Part shown: piece after piece, positions 1 through 10,878 of the stretch
Layout of the letters: every line of letters starts with the position of its first letter
Numbering within the stretch: the first letter of the stretch is position 1
DNA from: Parachlorella kessleri
Taxonomy: Eukaryota; Chlorophyta; Trebouxiophyceae; Chlorellales; Chlorellaceae
NCBI GenBank assembly: GCA_001598975.1
Contig: BBXU01000483.1
Coordinates: 1-37,085 of the forward strand
Direction: 5' to 3'
DNA length: 37,085 bases
Notes under the pieces: model-generated
Databases searched by the model: none
Told to the model about the DNA's origin: nothing
The model's input: the letters and a program-made list of their open reading frames with translations, nothing else
Position numbers and translations under genes: made by a program

Positions 1-413
1 CCCCCACCACCACCACACACACACCTCTTTTGACTAGGGGGTACCCAGCTTGGAAAAAGATGTACTCTAATATACCTCGGGACGCGAACTACTGGATCAG
101 AACTCGGGCAAGACCCAGGAGCATACTTGCATCCAGCTCTGTCGCTCCAGGTCGCCCCTATCTCTTTTTCTCGCAGTACCTACCCCCCTTCACAATATAA
201 CTGCAACCAGCCCTATCAGTTCCGTTTGTACGACCACGACAACAACTCCCGGGAGTATTCCATCCTAGATTACTCACCATTCCCGCCAGGCAAATCTCAG
301 GTGATCCCCACGGTTTGTAAAAGCCGGACTGCAACTCCAGTCAGCCTATCCTACCAATACCAGTAGAAGGTCAAGTAAGTCATAAGCTAGAGTCGCCAAC
401 GAGGCCTTGGACC
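1..413. other. upstream flank, no gene recognised
   Basis: The window opens with a short CCA/CA-rich simple tract (about 1-27). No conserved protein block is seen before the TIGR01589 gene. An open + frame covers 127-366, but it has no in-frame ATG at its 5' end and no recognisable motif, so I do not call it. The region probably holds promoter and 5' UTR of the following gene. Confidence 0.4.
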
Positions 414-2611
414 ATGTGTGCTCCGCACCATGCCCCGGCAGCAGCCCAGGCACCCGTTCTCACCGGCGCAAAGCGAGCAGTGACAGAGGAGGACGTCGTC
501 AAGGTGGGGGGGCCCTGTAGTAGGTGCTCCAACAACAGCTGCCTGTGGGAAGATCCGACTCGCTAATACCCAACTCTGTTGTAGCAGGTACACACCGCCA
601 TCGAGGCTTGCCTCAAGCGCAACATGACGAAGGAGGCGACTTGCACGGTGCTCCAACGCTTCGGCGTAGACGCAGCCTTCACCAGCTTAGGTGAGTCGTG
701 AAGGCTGGTAGGCACATCGGAGCATGCCCTATCTCTAGCTTGTTTAGGCACCGGGAGCATGTATCTGCCTTTCTTTGTCCTCCTTGTGAAACGTGGCGCG
801 AGTTACCGGTTGTTTGTTACCAGTTGTGCGGGGATATACGTTGGTCAGATGAGCGCCTGCACTCGTTTAGTTTGATTTGTGTTAGGCTTCCTGCCATCGA
901 CATCTCTTTTGACTGAGCTTGCCCGAGCTGCCCTGCAGTGTGGCAAAGACTGGAGCTGGAAAACCCTGAGTGGTTCTTGAACTACTACAAGCAGTTGCAA
1001 ACCCTGGTAAGTGTGGTGTGTCGCCTGCCTACCTGTTCATGTCCAGCTCACCCAGCTGTATGGGAGCCTGGGCTTACCATGTTTTAGGTGAGAACTTCTA
1101 GGTAGGCTTTGCATGTTGCTGTTGATACCTTTTCAGTACTTGTGCTTGCAAAGCTACCGGTGTGCAGCAGATGTGCTGACAGGAGGGTGTGGGATTGGCT
1201 GCTGTGCAGGAAAGCTTGCGCTCTCTGCAGCTGGCAGCATGAGTAGCTATGGATGCGCTCCATGCCAGCTAAACGCAACTCTACAGCCCTCTGTGCGGCC
1301 GGTAAGGCTGTGTGCATACCGAGCCGCTGGGAGCCTCAGTAAATGAACCAACCCTAGCCCGGTTTCGATTCTGTCCTCCGCGCTTGTTACCCACCAAGGG
1401 GCGGTGGCTGCATGTGAGCAGATGACACCGATGATATGCTCGCAAATAACCCCGCGTGTACTTCAAAGCCTGCGCTGGCGCGTGTGAAGGGCGCCATGTA
1501 CGGCACGCCCCAGGCAGAGGTGATAATAGCGGGGCCCGCCCTTTGTTTTGAGCTGGATACGTCTGATGACTGCACCGTCTTCCTTTATCCTTGCGCTTCT
1601 CGTTTTGGTCCCTCTGATGGCTGATACGCTGATTCTTCGGGCGACCACTACGCGCCATACATGGCACGGCAGGGCGAGCAGGCACTGCAGCCCGCCAAGT
1701 AAGTCGACCGTGCCGTGACCGTGCTTGTACCATGTCCCATGCGGCTGCTTCTCTGGGCCCGCTGTTTGAAGTGGAGGCTGGCCGCTGGTCGAAGCGCAGT
1801 GTATCATACCCAGCCCTCCTTCCCTCGGGTGCGTGCGTCTGCCTGGTCGCGACCGTGTTTCATAGGAGGCACAGCCCTCACCACCGCCTTTGGATTGACA
1901 GACCGCACTGTGCACTGTTGCCTTGGCCGCGGTGGGGGCGTGTCACGTCTACACATAGTGTGTGCATGCTGTGAGCTGTGTGTGCGAGCGAGGGAGAGAG
2001 ATAGTGTGTGCGAAAGCGAGAGAGAGAGAGAGAGAGTGTTGTCTACGGCGTTTGGTTGTCGATGCAGAACATGGAGCCAAACTAAATACGCTTCTAATCC
2101 CCCTTCTTGCTTTTTTCCCTTCACTTGCTCCTGCGTCAGCTTTTCTTGTACCCTGGTGAGAAAGATCCCGGTTTGGCGACCAAGCACTCCAGTTTTCTGC
2201 TTTGCTAATGCTGGTGTCCTACCTGCTCCCTGCGCCTGTGTCCTTCATGACTGCTGCCCGGAGCCTGGTTTCTTGCGTGATTGGGCTTGATAGCTGCCAG
2301 CACTTTACCCTGTGCACACTTGGAGTCTTGGGCTGAACCTCTGGGGAGTGCCTCATGGACTGGAACGATGCGGTACTCTGCCCAGTATAGGGGGTTGCTT
2401 TTGATTACGATATGATATACGGTGGCCTTTGGCTTGGCACCGTTTGATAGACACTGGCTTTGACTGATTGATGTGGCTTTTGTTTCTTTGACCGCTTTTC
2501 CGTTTGTTGTCTTTTGGTTGCGCTGTTATTCTTGCCTGGATTGATTGGATACGTTTTCTTTTCTTTCGTCCGAACCTGGGTTTGCAGTATAAGAAGAAGA
2601 GGCAGATGTAA
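414..2611 (+). CDS. plant-specific TIGR01589 domain protein
   Basis: Small protein of about 94 aa built from exons 414-503, 588-690 and 939-1006, plus a tentative last exon 2588-2611. Exon 2 encodes VHTAIEACLKRNMTKEATC and exon 3 VWQRLELENPEWFLNYYKQL. Together they match the short conserved block of plant TIGR01589 proteins (a Cys-containing helix, then VW-x-L-x-x-EN-x-x-F-x-x-YY). The intron 2 junction is phase 1: G plus TG gives the conserved Val before Trp. A ctaat branch-point-like site precedes exon 2, whose acceptor could also be 585, adding one Gln. The start is the ATG at 414. The last exon (YKKKRQM then stop) follows a good TTTGCAG acceptor and is in phase, but needs a 1.58 kb intron, much longer than neighbouring introns. 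The family has no established function. Confidence 0.7.
2018..2036. repeat. (GA)n microsatellite
   Basis: About nine GA units lie inside the long third intron of the TIGR01589 gene, next to a looser GTGTGTG/GAGAGA stretch beginning near 1975. Confidence 0.9.
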
Positions 2612-3354
2612 CTCTCTTTGGTCAAGGAGCCGAGCACTGCAGCCAGATTGTGGTTGCTAACTAGCCGCCAGCCAACGAACCTGACGCATGGGTATTCTAT
2701 TGAGACACTTTTCACTTCCTAACAGCGAACCCCACAGCTGGCAGGTTGCTGCTCTCAAGCATCAGTCCTTTCAGCGCTTCCTCTTGCTTCCTCCCATGTT
2801 CATGGGCCAAGCTTACACACGACGTGAAACTCGTGGCCCAGGCGATGCCTTCACACTTCACCCTCCCCTTCTGTGGTGGCTGCTGAAGCCTACACACGGA
2901 AACACACCTCCCCTGCCTCCTTAAGCGGAGTCAAGTCCGGGCAAGGAGCAACCGGTTCTCTCCCGAGACCTCTGGAGGCACGTAGGCCACCAGCTCCGCC
3001 TGCAGGCAGGCAGCATGAGGAGACCCGGCCTCCTTTATGTACCCCCTCGGGGGTTGTGCATCGGCATTACGAGTTAGTCAAGGGCCTTGTGGATTGTGGG
3101 CATAGGACATCCCGGCTCTTTGTTGGGCCCACTTGTGGGGCCCTTCATGCCTGCCGGTCAGGTGGCGTATTGCTGTTATTCTACGCAAGGGAAAGGTGAC
3201 AGTCTCAGTGCACCCTCACACTATTCCGCCGCTCTACGAACCCTGCACAATATTACACTCTGAGAAGCAGCACCTGTATGGAGCCGCGAGCAGCAGCAAA
3301 GGTTTCCTGCCACACCCTCTGTCAAAGCCAAACACCAGGCTCCCTTACAAGCCT
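2612..3354. other. convergent 3' region, no gene recognised
   Basis: This region lies between the + strand TIGR01589 gene and the - strand TRM13 gene, so it should hold both 3' UTRs. Two TGTAA motifs, the usual chlorophyte polyadenylation signal, read on the - strand about 10 and 100 nt beyond the TRM13 stop (3345-3349 and near 3254). No open frame here shows a recognisable domain. Confidence 0.4.
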
Positions 3355-6300
3355 CTAGTGACCTGCACTCTCTGCAAGAAGACAACCCAGCACAAATTCC
3401 TTCCCCGCTCCATTGTTGCCATTTGCAACACTGCAACTTGCCTTGAAACCCTGCTGCTGCAGCCACAGCATCCTGCCGTAGTCTATCAGCCGCTTGCACT
3501 TGTGGCCCACAGCCATGCGCTCCGCACGCCCCAGCGCATGGTGTGGCCGCCATGCCTCCTCCCCTCCGTCACCCCCATGCTGCTGCTGCTGCTCTGTTGC
3601 GGCCCGACTGTGCATGTCAGCTGCAGCCCCACTACCAGTGGCCCTGCAAGTCGGCTCAGTTCCCGCCAAGGCCTCCCCCCCAGATGCCGCAGGTGCCATG
3701 GCTGCTGCTGAGCGCTGCTCCTTGGGCAATTGCTCACCGTCCAAGTGCAGTCTCTTGGCGCGACCCTGCTGCTCGCCGGCAGCCCCGGGGCCGCCAGCCA
3801 GCGCAACCTCTGTAGGAAGCACCAGCCGCTCCAAGCCTAGCAGCTTGCCATTTGTGCTGCCGCACCCCGGGTCTTCCCCTGATGCTTCTCGTCCCTGCTG
3901 CTGCTGCTGCTGCTGTTTGTGGGCTGAAGCTGGCGTTGGGTGTTGGCCAGCTGCCACGCCCGCTGCCAGCTGTGCTGTCCCCGCTGTGCTACGTTGCCGC
4001 TGCGCGCCCACCTTGTTTCCCTCTTGCTCATCTTCTTCGGTGTCAGTGCCTGACACCCCGGTGCCCTCGCCGTCAGCCCCACACCCAGCGGGGGCTTCAT
4101 GGCCGCACAGTGCCCAGCCTGCGCAGGGTAGGGAGTGCTTTGCAAGCGCTTGCTGGGATGCAGCGCCCCATACACGACGGACGGTCAGGCCAAGGTGCCG
4201 CACACACACAGCCTTCGGACCTCGGGCTAGTGAGAGCCGGCAGCACAGACGTTGCCACCATTGCGTCCGCACCATGCGCACAAAATGTTCGCCCCGCCCG
4301 CTCGGCACGCTGTCTATGTATCCACGGCACACACTGCAGGCAGGCTGCAGCAATGCGAAGAAGCCCGGTGTGGAGAAGCCTGCTGCTGCTGCAAGCCTAG
4401 TGAGAGCCGCTTAGGTTGGCCTCGCCTCCTCCCTCCCCGCAGCCGCCTGCATGTGCTTGCACGGCAAGGTGTGTAAGCCCCATCCCACCTGTCATCCAGC
4501 TCAGCAGCTCAAAATCCTCGGGGGAGAACCCCGCCCCCCGCAGCACCTCCTGCCCCACATAATGCCTCCAGCTGCACCGGTGGTGGCAGCACGTGGCGAC
4601 CGCCAGGCCCTGCAGCCCGGCACCACACTCTCCGCTGCGGCCATCACGTTCTGCAGGGTGGCACTCTTCTGTAGCTGCTGCTGCCGCCTCACTAGACCCG
4701 GCTGCTGCAGCCGGCACGGCAGCACGCTGACCAGGGACACCCGCCGCCGTGGGTGAGGGTGCTGCCCCACCCCCAGCGCACCCACGCTGTGCCTGCTCTG
4801 TGGCTACGCCAGCGCCCCGCCGCCGGCTCTCTCGCGCACAGCAGCGCAGCGTGAAGTCGGTGGCCGCCCCACACAGGTGCTTGCCGATGGCGACCCAGGG
4901 CTCGCGGCCACCCCGCAGGCACTCCACCCCGGCAGCATCAAAGTCGGCAATGTCGCAACGCAGCCGCTGCATGGACAGGTGGCGCATGCCTCTGCAAGAC
5001 GCGGCGGCGGGGGGGGGGGCGGGGGGGGGTGGAGGATCAGTTGGCGTTCTGCTGTCTCCTTGCTTCCCTTTGTTGCGACTGCCACAGCTGCCCTTTGCTG
5101 ACAGTTTTCAGGACCAAGGCTGGAGCCCCATCACTAACCCCTGCCCTGTTAACCCAATGCACATGGAAGGGGCAGCATGACTTTGGCATGCTTAAGCCTT
5201 TGGCATGCTCACCTCTAAAGCAGCTGCGAGAGCAAGCCGCGCACAGAGCCCCGACCCCTTTTTATTGCACACCAAATCCCGATCGAACATGCTTTCAACC
5301 CCCCTCCCTCTCCCCAAACACACTGCAATACCACAGGCACCCCAGCTCCAGCGCCCCTCTACCCCATCCACCCACCCACCCGTCTTCCCCAGCCACCTAC
5401 CAGCACACACACGCAGACCCCAGCCAAGCTACCTGTCCGCCTTGGTCTTGAACCCCCGCCGGTCCATCATCACAAGCCTGCCCACCCCTGAGCAGTCCGC
5501 CAGCATGGAGCTCAGGTAGCCCTTGCCCGCCCCAAACTCCACATACACCGTCTCCCGGAGGTTGCGCAGGAGCCCCGCCCGCCGCATGTTCCCTATGATG
5601 GACGCCTGCTGGCTAGCGTGCTTGACGCTGTAGGGGCGGTTGGCCTCGGGGCGCATAAAGGGCTGTGCCTCGGGGGGCAGCAGGGCGTGGAGGGGCTCGG
5701 GCTGGGGGCCGCAAAGCTGCAGGGCCGGGGCAGGGCAGATCAGCGGAGCGCTGCATGGGGTATGGGCGCGTGAGAAAGGAAGACTGCCTAGTAGAAACCG
5801 GCGGGCTTCGGACTGCCAGCAGGCAGGCCACAGCCTGCCGTGAAGCCTGCCAGCCGGCCAGGCAGGGATACATAGGAACCCAGGAGCGGTAGACAGTTGG
5901 GTGAGTAGCTGGCTTGTCACCGTTGCGGGTCACATATATGGTGCAATTTGACCAACTGTCCCTGAAAGGCTGCAACCAGCACAACAGCCTCCCCAGCCGG
6001 GCAGGCTCCGCCCTGCCCCAGAGCTTTGGACCCTACCTGCTCATGGGCTCGGTCAATGCGACTGAGCAGCTCAGCAAACCCCTCTGGCCCCAGGCTTGCA
6101 GCATAAGCAGCCCGGCGCGCGGTGTCTGTATCGGTCCTGCCCCTCCTGTCAGCATGCTCGGGCGAGGCCTCCGGGAGCACAGCACCAGGCCCACTCCCTG
6201 CATTGATGCCCTCTCGATAACAGGGCTGTGCCTGCAACACCCAACCAGACCCAGCGTGTCTGTGTGCGGTTGTGTTGCACGTTACCATACAGGCAGGTGT

Positions 6301-6894
6301 GAGCTGCATGTGGGCAGGTGGGTGTTGTGTCTCAACGAGGCTTGCAGGCGGAGAAGGAGCAGCGACCACGGCACCTGCTGCTCCCTCAGGAGTCGCAAGG
6401 CGGGGCACTTGGCTTTGTGCTTCTCGAGGTCGCTGACGAGCACGGTGCTGCAGATGCAGGCAGGAGAGGAAGGCTTGCCTAGTATACTGTGCAGTGAACT
6501 TGGTCTGTCGTGCTGTGCGTGTTATTGTCAATGATTAAGGCAGCCTTGGGTGACACAGCGCAGCGCAGCACAGCGTGCGCACCGCCCTGGAGCAAACACA
6601 AGCAAGGACTCACTGGTCCCCTGTGGGGTCGTACGGGCACTGAACTCTGGCAGGACCCGTGTATCCTTCGGTAGTCACAAAGTGGTTGCCGCAGTACTTC
6701 TGCCCCGGCATAGCCGGGAACTTGCAGAACCTCCTCTTCCTCGCAACATAGTGCTGGCACTTCTGGCGCTCACCAGAGGCCTCAACTGGCTGCATTGCAC
6801 GACCCAACTGCAGACCTCCTCTGAACAGGCTGAAAACCACCTGCTGCATGCACTTTGAAGCTGATGGCTCCTGCCGCACTCTGCTGTCCACCAC
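3355..6894 (-). CDS. TRM13: tRNA 2'-O-methyltransferase TRM13
   Basis: SAM-dependent enzyme expected to methylate the ribose 2'-OH at position 4 of the acceptor stem of certain tRNAs. Exons in transcript order: 6894-6614, 6447-6375, 6231-6037, 5716-5433, 4991-4489, 4118-3355; phases close, giving 699 aa. N-terminal CCCH zinc finger: C46, C57, C68, H71. A U11-48K-type CHHC finger follows (C86, H94, H104, C108), completed only by splicing. Exon 4 carries the SAM motif VEFGAGKGYLSSML and ends in TKADR. Exon 5 carries AIGKHLCGAATDFTLRC and ATCCHHRCSWRHYVG. The exon 5/6 junction rebuilds SWMTGWALCG, and the C-terminal block is KCKRLIDYGRMLWLQ. Family members are usually 420-480 aa. The excess is a Gln/Gly/Ala-rich insertion of about 190 residues in exon 6. 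The start is the first in-frame ATG; one nearer the finger is possible. Confidence 0.9.
3896..3916. repeat. (CTG)n trinucleotide tract coding poly-Gln
   Basis: Seven CTG units on +, read as CAG on the coding strand of TRM13 exon 6, encode a run of Gln. A shorter CAG run near 3580-3592 encodes a second Gln stretch in the same exon. Confidence 0.85.
5009..5029 (+). repeat. poly-G tract in TRM13 intron 4
   Basis: A run of 11 G, one C, then 9 G on the + strand. It sits about 18-38 nt upstream (transcript sense) of the acceptor of TRM13 exon 5, so the transcript reads poly-C and the tract acts as the polypyrimidine stretch of that intron. The G-rich strand could form a G-quadruplex. Confidence 0.85.
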
Positions 6895-7101
6895 TTCACT
6901 GTCATGTATGCATTCCTACCTAGAGTCACATAAGTTGTGTGGTAATTGATGCCTTAGCTGTAGGGGCTGGGCTTGTTCTAATTCCAAGTACAGCGCGTCC
7001 TGCTTTGCGCCTTGGAACTCGGGTGCCCAAGCAATTCTGCAAAGTCGCCTGCATTCCTCTTGCATACCTACCAGGGAGAAGGAACAAGGACGGTTTTCAA
7101 C
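6895..7101. promoter_or_regulatory. short divergent intergenic region (TRM13 / Cys-rich gene)
   Basis: Only about 200 bp separate the two divergent start codons, or 117 bp if the in-frame ATG at 7012 starts the + gene. Both core promoters and 5' UTRs must fit here, implying a bidirectional promoter. I see no clear TATA box. Confidence 0.45.
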
Positions 7102-8320
7102 ATGACTTGCACGTGCGGCCAGTGCATTGGCGGCATTGTGTCTCCCCGCATGGCCTACAGGGTCACAAAGTCCGCGCAGGCGTCAGCAGAGCTTCTCAAC
7201 GAAACTATGCCTGACTTTCCTGGTGCGACTGGCGTTGCTACATGGGTCAGGCATCTGGCCTTTGGCTGTGTGGCACATGCGCCGTGCTCCACGCTGATGT
7301 AAACCTAAGCTTGTGATCTCGTTGTGCGCTCTCAGGTGGTCAGCCTATGCACGACCCGCAAGCCTACCTCTTCGACTTCGTGCCCCCTGAGCAGCGGGTG
7401 GAGGTCACCAAGCCGTTCCTAGTGGGCTTTGGCAACTGCATACGAACCATAGCCTACCTGCTGCAGCAGGGCCAGCTGCCCAAGCCGCGGGTGGTGTCCC
7501 AGTGTGCTGCCCTGGTCCCAGGCGTGGACAAAAGGTGGGGGAAGGGCTGACGGGGCGAGACCTCAGCCCCGGAGCGCTGGGAACGCTCATGCATGCCTCT
7601 AGCACACTGGGTCTGGCAGCCGTCCTGGCAAGGCATAACATTTTCCGAATGTTTATTGCCGGGCTAGAAATGCTCGCTTTTTCCCACCGCCTGCCTGCAT
7701 CCGCCCGGGTGTGGGTGGGGGGGGGCTCTTTTCTGGTGTGGCCATGCATAGAGCCCAGCCTCGCTGAGCCCTCGCCATGGCTTTCTGTTTCCTTGCTGGC
7801 AGTGCCTCCAGGGCATACCTAGATGGTGGCGGAGCCCCTGAGTACGCCCTGGACGCTGTGCTGGCTAAGTGCCAACAGGAGCATGAGGAGTTGGGGGATG
7901 GGTCCTTCCTGCAGCAGGAGGAGGGGGCTGCGGCACGCCTGGAAGCCTTGCCGCCCTGCAGAAACGATGGTAGGTGTGAACAGCAGGTGACGTTGTGGTG
8001 AAGGGTTGGAGGAAAGTTTTAAGTTTGACTTATGCCCGGCCTGCAGAATGGGGTTAGGTACTGCAGCAGGACCGTCATGCTACTGCCCCCATAGCTTTGT
8101 TTCATTAGATGCAGGGCCGCTCACTTCCTCTTGCAACTGTAAACTTTGCCCCTGTTTTGTCTCTACTGTTGCTGTAGATGAGTTTGAGCTGGTGAGGCAG
8201 CGACTCTTTGAGAACAGTGACTTCTGGCCATGCGGGCCTTATGAGGCTGACGATGACTACGAGGGTGCTGAGGACGACTATGTGTACTATGACACAAGTA
8301 ACTGGGTGCCTCGGAGATAG
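7102..8320 (+). CDS. small Cys-rich CTCGxC-SPRM domain protein
   Basis: Exons 7102-7222, 7336-7534, 7803-7969 and 8178-8320 join in phase to give 209 aa. The protein opens with MTCTCGQCIGGIVSPRMAYR, a CxCxxC-GG-SPRM block. I remember similar blocks at the C-terminus of some fungal ankyrin-repeat proteins; that is recollection, not a search result. Here no ankyrin repeats precede it and little upstream space exists. The middle (exon 2) is hydrophobic with a conserved-looking FDFVPPEQRVEVTKPF segment. Exon 4 is acidic and Tyr-rich and ends NWVPRR. The start at 7102 is chosen because the conserved block begins there; the in-frame ATG at 7012 would add 30 residues. A TGTAA polyadenylation motif lies at 8519-8523, about 200 nt after the stop. 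Function unknown; metal binding by C3/C5/C8 is inference. Confidence 0.7.
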
Positions 8321-8902
8321 TCATGGCTGCACTCGCGACACCACCCAGATGTTGTGGTAGTTCTTTTGGGCCAGAGTATGCCCCGGAAATCCCAGCTGGT
8401 GGCAGCTTTTCCTCACTGCTGTTCCCTGCCATGCATTTTTGTGCTGTGCTCAATGTTGTGCTGGAGGGAGGCATGGTGTACGTTACCGACAAAGTATTGG
8501 GAAGGTATCAATACTTCATGTAAGATATTCCTTTGTCCTCGATTGCACATTGTTCACTGTGGCAGGCTGTGCGTCCTGCAGGTTGCTAGCCTGGGTGTAG
8601 CAGGGCAGCGTGTCTTGAGCGTTGTATACCCCGGTGCACCGCCCACTGTTGCATTTGTGAATGTGAGCGCATGGAACGTCAGCATTGTTCTCTCCAGCGC
8701 TGTTTTTAAGCTTCTTCATGCTTTACAACTAGAAATACAATTTTGGCGCTTGCGCCATTACAGAACAGAACAGAGGATCTGCAGGGACCACCTACTGTAA
8801 CAAGAAAGAGCAAGCAAACAAACAAACAAACAAACGCGAGAAACTGCAGCGGTAGGTTGAGACGGAAGCAAGGGACAGTAGGCTGGAGGCCAGCTGTGTT
8901 GA
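8321..8902. other. convergent 3' region with (CAAA)n
   Basis: This stretch holds the 3' ends of the Cys-rich gene (+) and the unrecognised gene (-). TGTAA motifs lie at 8519-8523 on + and, as TTACA on the + strand, at 8723-8727 and 8758-8762 for the - gene. The transcripts therefore probably end within about 250 bp of each other. A (CAAA)n microsatellite occupies about 8815-8835. No further gene is seen. Confidence 0.5.
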
Positions 8903-10639
8903 TTAGAAGGCATTTGGGGAGAGGGATAGGGACGCAAACACATAGGCGGAGGGATGGCCAGGTGATATAGATTTGGAACATCGTACGCACATTAAATAGG
9001 CATTCCCATAGGAGTGGCGAGGCATCGGGGGTGCTTGCGGCCAGGGTTGGGCAGAGCTTTGGTCATTAGTGCCTTGGGATGGCCACCTGCTAGGCTTAAG
9101 GCCCCAGTTGCTACCCCAGCGTGGCCCGTCCAGTTGTCGACCTGCGTGTTCGGCCAGATTCAGCCTGCAGTTGCCATCGCTGAGGTAACCACACTTAGAG
9201 CAAACCAATCCATTCTGGAGGACACATACAGGCAGGGAGTGTTCCACCTCACCTTAGACGAATCATGTGCATGACCTGCAGGTGTCAGGGGCGAGGCTGC
9301 TGCCACCCCCCCATTGCTTTTAGCAAGAGGCGCCCCCACACTGGCACCGCAGTCGGGCATGCCGCCGTGTGCTCTGGTGTTGCTGCTGCTGCCGCCCTCC
9401 TTGACACCGCGGAGCAATGGAGCCTCAGAACTGCTTGACACACGCCCGCCCCACTGCTTTGATGGGAGCACTGCCGCCAACTCCAGGCAGGAGGAGTTGG
9501 GGTGCGTGGGCTCACCAGGATTGCCCACTGTGCTGGTTCTGAAGGTGGCCATGGCCTCACTATGGCCGCAGCTGGCTGACAGTTCAGGGTTCAGCTTGAA
9601 AGGGTGGACTCGATAGGTTGTGTGCTGCGTGGAGCTTGGGACATGGCCAGCCATGGGGCATGCCAGCTCACAATCTGGGGTGAGATAGCGTGTTGGCGAT
9701 GCACACAGCTCACCAGCCTGCAAATGCTTATTGCTGGGTGTTGCCTCTGCAGTGCAGCTTCTTCTTGCTGGCCCGCCTGCCTCGCTAGCTTCTGCTCTGC
9801 TTAGCACGGAGCCTGCTTGCCATTCTAAGCGGTCGCGGCACTGCCAGGTTGCAAAGCAGCTGCTCTGGCTATCATCATCTGTTGGCCGTGCCTCTGGCTG
9901 CAGAACAAGCTCTTCTACAAGGCAGCTGCCAAGCCGTGGGCGAGCACTGCCAGATCCCCCAGTCCAGCTGTCATAACTTAGCGGCTCTCGAGGGCTTGCA
10001 GCGGCTACGCGAGGCTCGTCTGCCTCTGACAGTAGTTTCTGTGCCACAGCCTCCCTGTGTGCCTTGAGTGTCGCATGTGCCAGCCTCTCAGCCCGCCGGC
10101 GCTCCCGCTCTGTTAGCTGCCTGCGGCGAGCGCCCTCTCCAAAGGCTGCACACACCTCCTCCTTGGCTCTCAGCCTGTCCGCTGGCGAGGATGGCTGTGG
10201 TGACTGCAGCACAGGTTCACCAGATGTACTCTCCTCCCTGCTGAATGCAAGAGGCTCAGGAGAATAGCAGAATACCGCTGCTAGACTGGACGGTGCCCCG
10301 ACTTCTGCCAAGGACAATGATTCGCTGGCCAGCCGCAGGCTCGCTGAGCCCAGGCTCTCTGCATATTCCTTGCCAGGGCTTTGCTTTACATCAGCGGCCT
10401 GCACTCGGCAGCAGTGCAGAGACAAAATTGCAGGGCTGAAGCCTGGCGAATAATTTTGCTGCAACCAGGGCGGCCCTTGCAAGCAAGGGGAGCTGCGTCT
10501 GGTGAGTGCCACCTTTTCAACTTCCTTTGCCACACTATAGGCGCCCCAACCCCGTAGTAGCGGGGACCAATAAGCTTCTCTTGCAACTTGCCTCTATTTG
10601 ATCCAAGGCACCACGCAAGCGCCGCAACAGGCTCTTCAT
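8903..10639 (-). CDS. unrecognised Ser/Ala-rich protein with C-terminal CxxC
   Basis: A long open frame (about 10524-9253) ends at a strong AAG|GTGAGG donor. It joins in phase 0 to exon 9214-8903, which begins NGLVCSKCGYLSDG. The body is low-complexity (Ser, Pro, Ala, Gly). One charged segment is probably helical or coiled (EEVCAAFGEGARRRQLTERE and the following Arg/Ala-rich stretch). I recognise no family. The 5' end is unresolved: the open frame runs up to a TAG near 10600 without an ATG. One option is an ATG at 10639 (MKSLLRRLRGALDQIE) ending in a GC-type donor at 10591, spliced to 10524, but that acceptor is poor. The C-terminus may also splice before the stop at 8903. The region is divergent from sulfite reductase, with about 240 bp between putative starts. 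Confidence 0.5.
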
Positions 10640-10878
10640 GCCCAAGTCTTAGGACTCCGTTGTACAGGCTCGTGTTCGCTGGTTGCAGTTAAGCCAGCCA
10701 GGGAGCTTTGAGTTGAGGCGCTGAGGTGGCGACGCGCCATGGAAATTTTTGGATCCCCCAGTGCTGGCTAAACCAATGGTTGCAACCCTTACGCCATCCA
10801 GGCCCTCATCCCCCAGCTTATATCAGAGCCCTGGTATCTGCTGGGGACAGGAAGACTCCGGAGGCTCAGCTGACCGCC
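10640..10878. promoter_or_regulatory. divergent promoter region upstream of sulfite reductase
   Basis: About 240 bp lie between the putative start of the - strand gene and the sulfite reductase ATG. It must contain the 5' UTR and core promoter of the reductase. A TTATATC stretch near 10819 is the only TATA-like string close to the start; I place little weight on it. Confidence 0.35.

Noticed and set aside
1355..1380. T-arm-like string GGTTTCGATTCTGTCC
   Set aside because: It resembles a tRNA T-loop, but flanking bases do not pair into a stem and no D or anticodon arm lies upstream.
1281..1915. 150-codon frames on the - strand
   Set aside because: Arg/Pro-rich translations with no motif, inside the presumed long intron of the TIGR01589 gene. 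No splice or start evidence.
3494..4414. 306-codon open frame on the + strand opposite TRM13
   Set aside because: Antisense shadow of TRM13 exon 6. The - strand reading has the conserved KRLIDYGR and WALCG blocks; the + reading is Cys/Pro/Ser-rich without motifs.
8323..8523. Short + frame MAALATPPRCCGSSFG after the Cys-rich gene
   Set aside because: It lies directly in the 3' UTR, two bases after the stop, with no splice signal, domain or promoter of its own.
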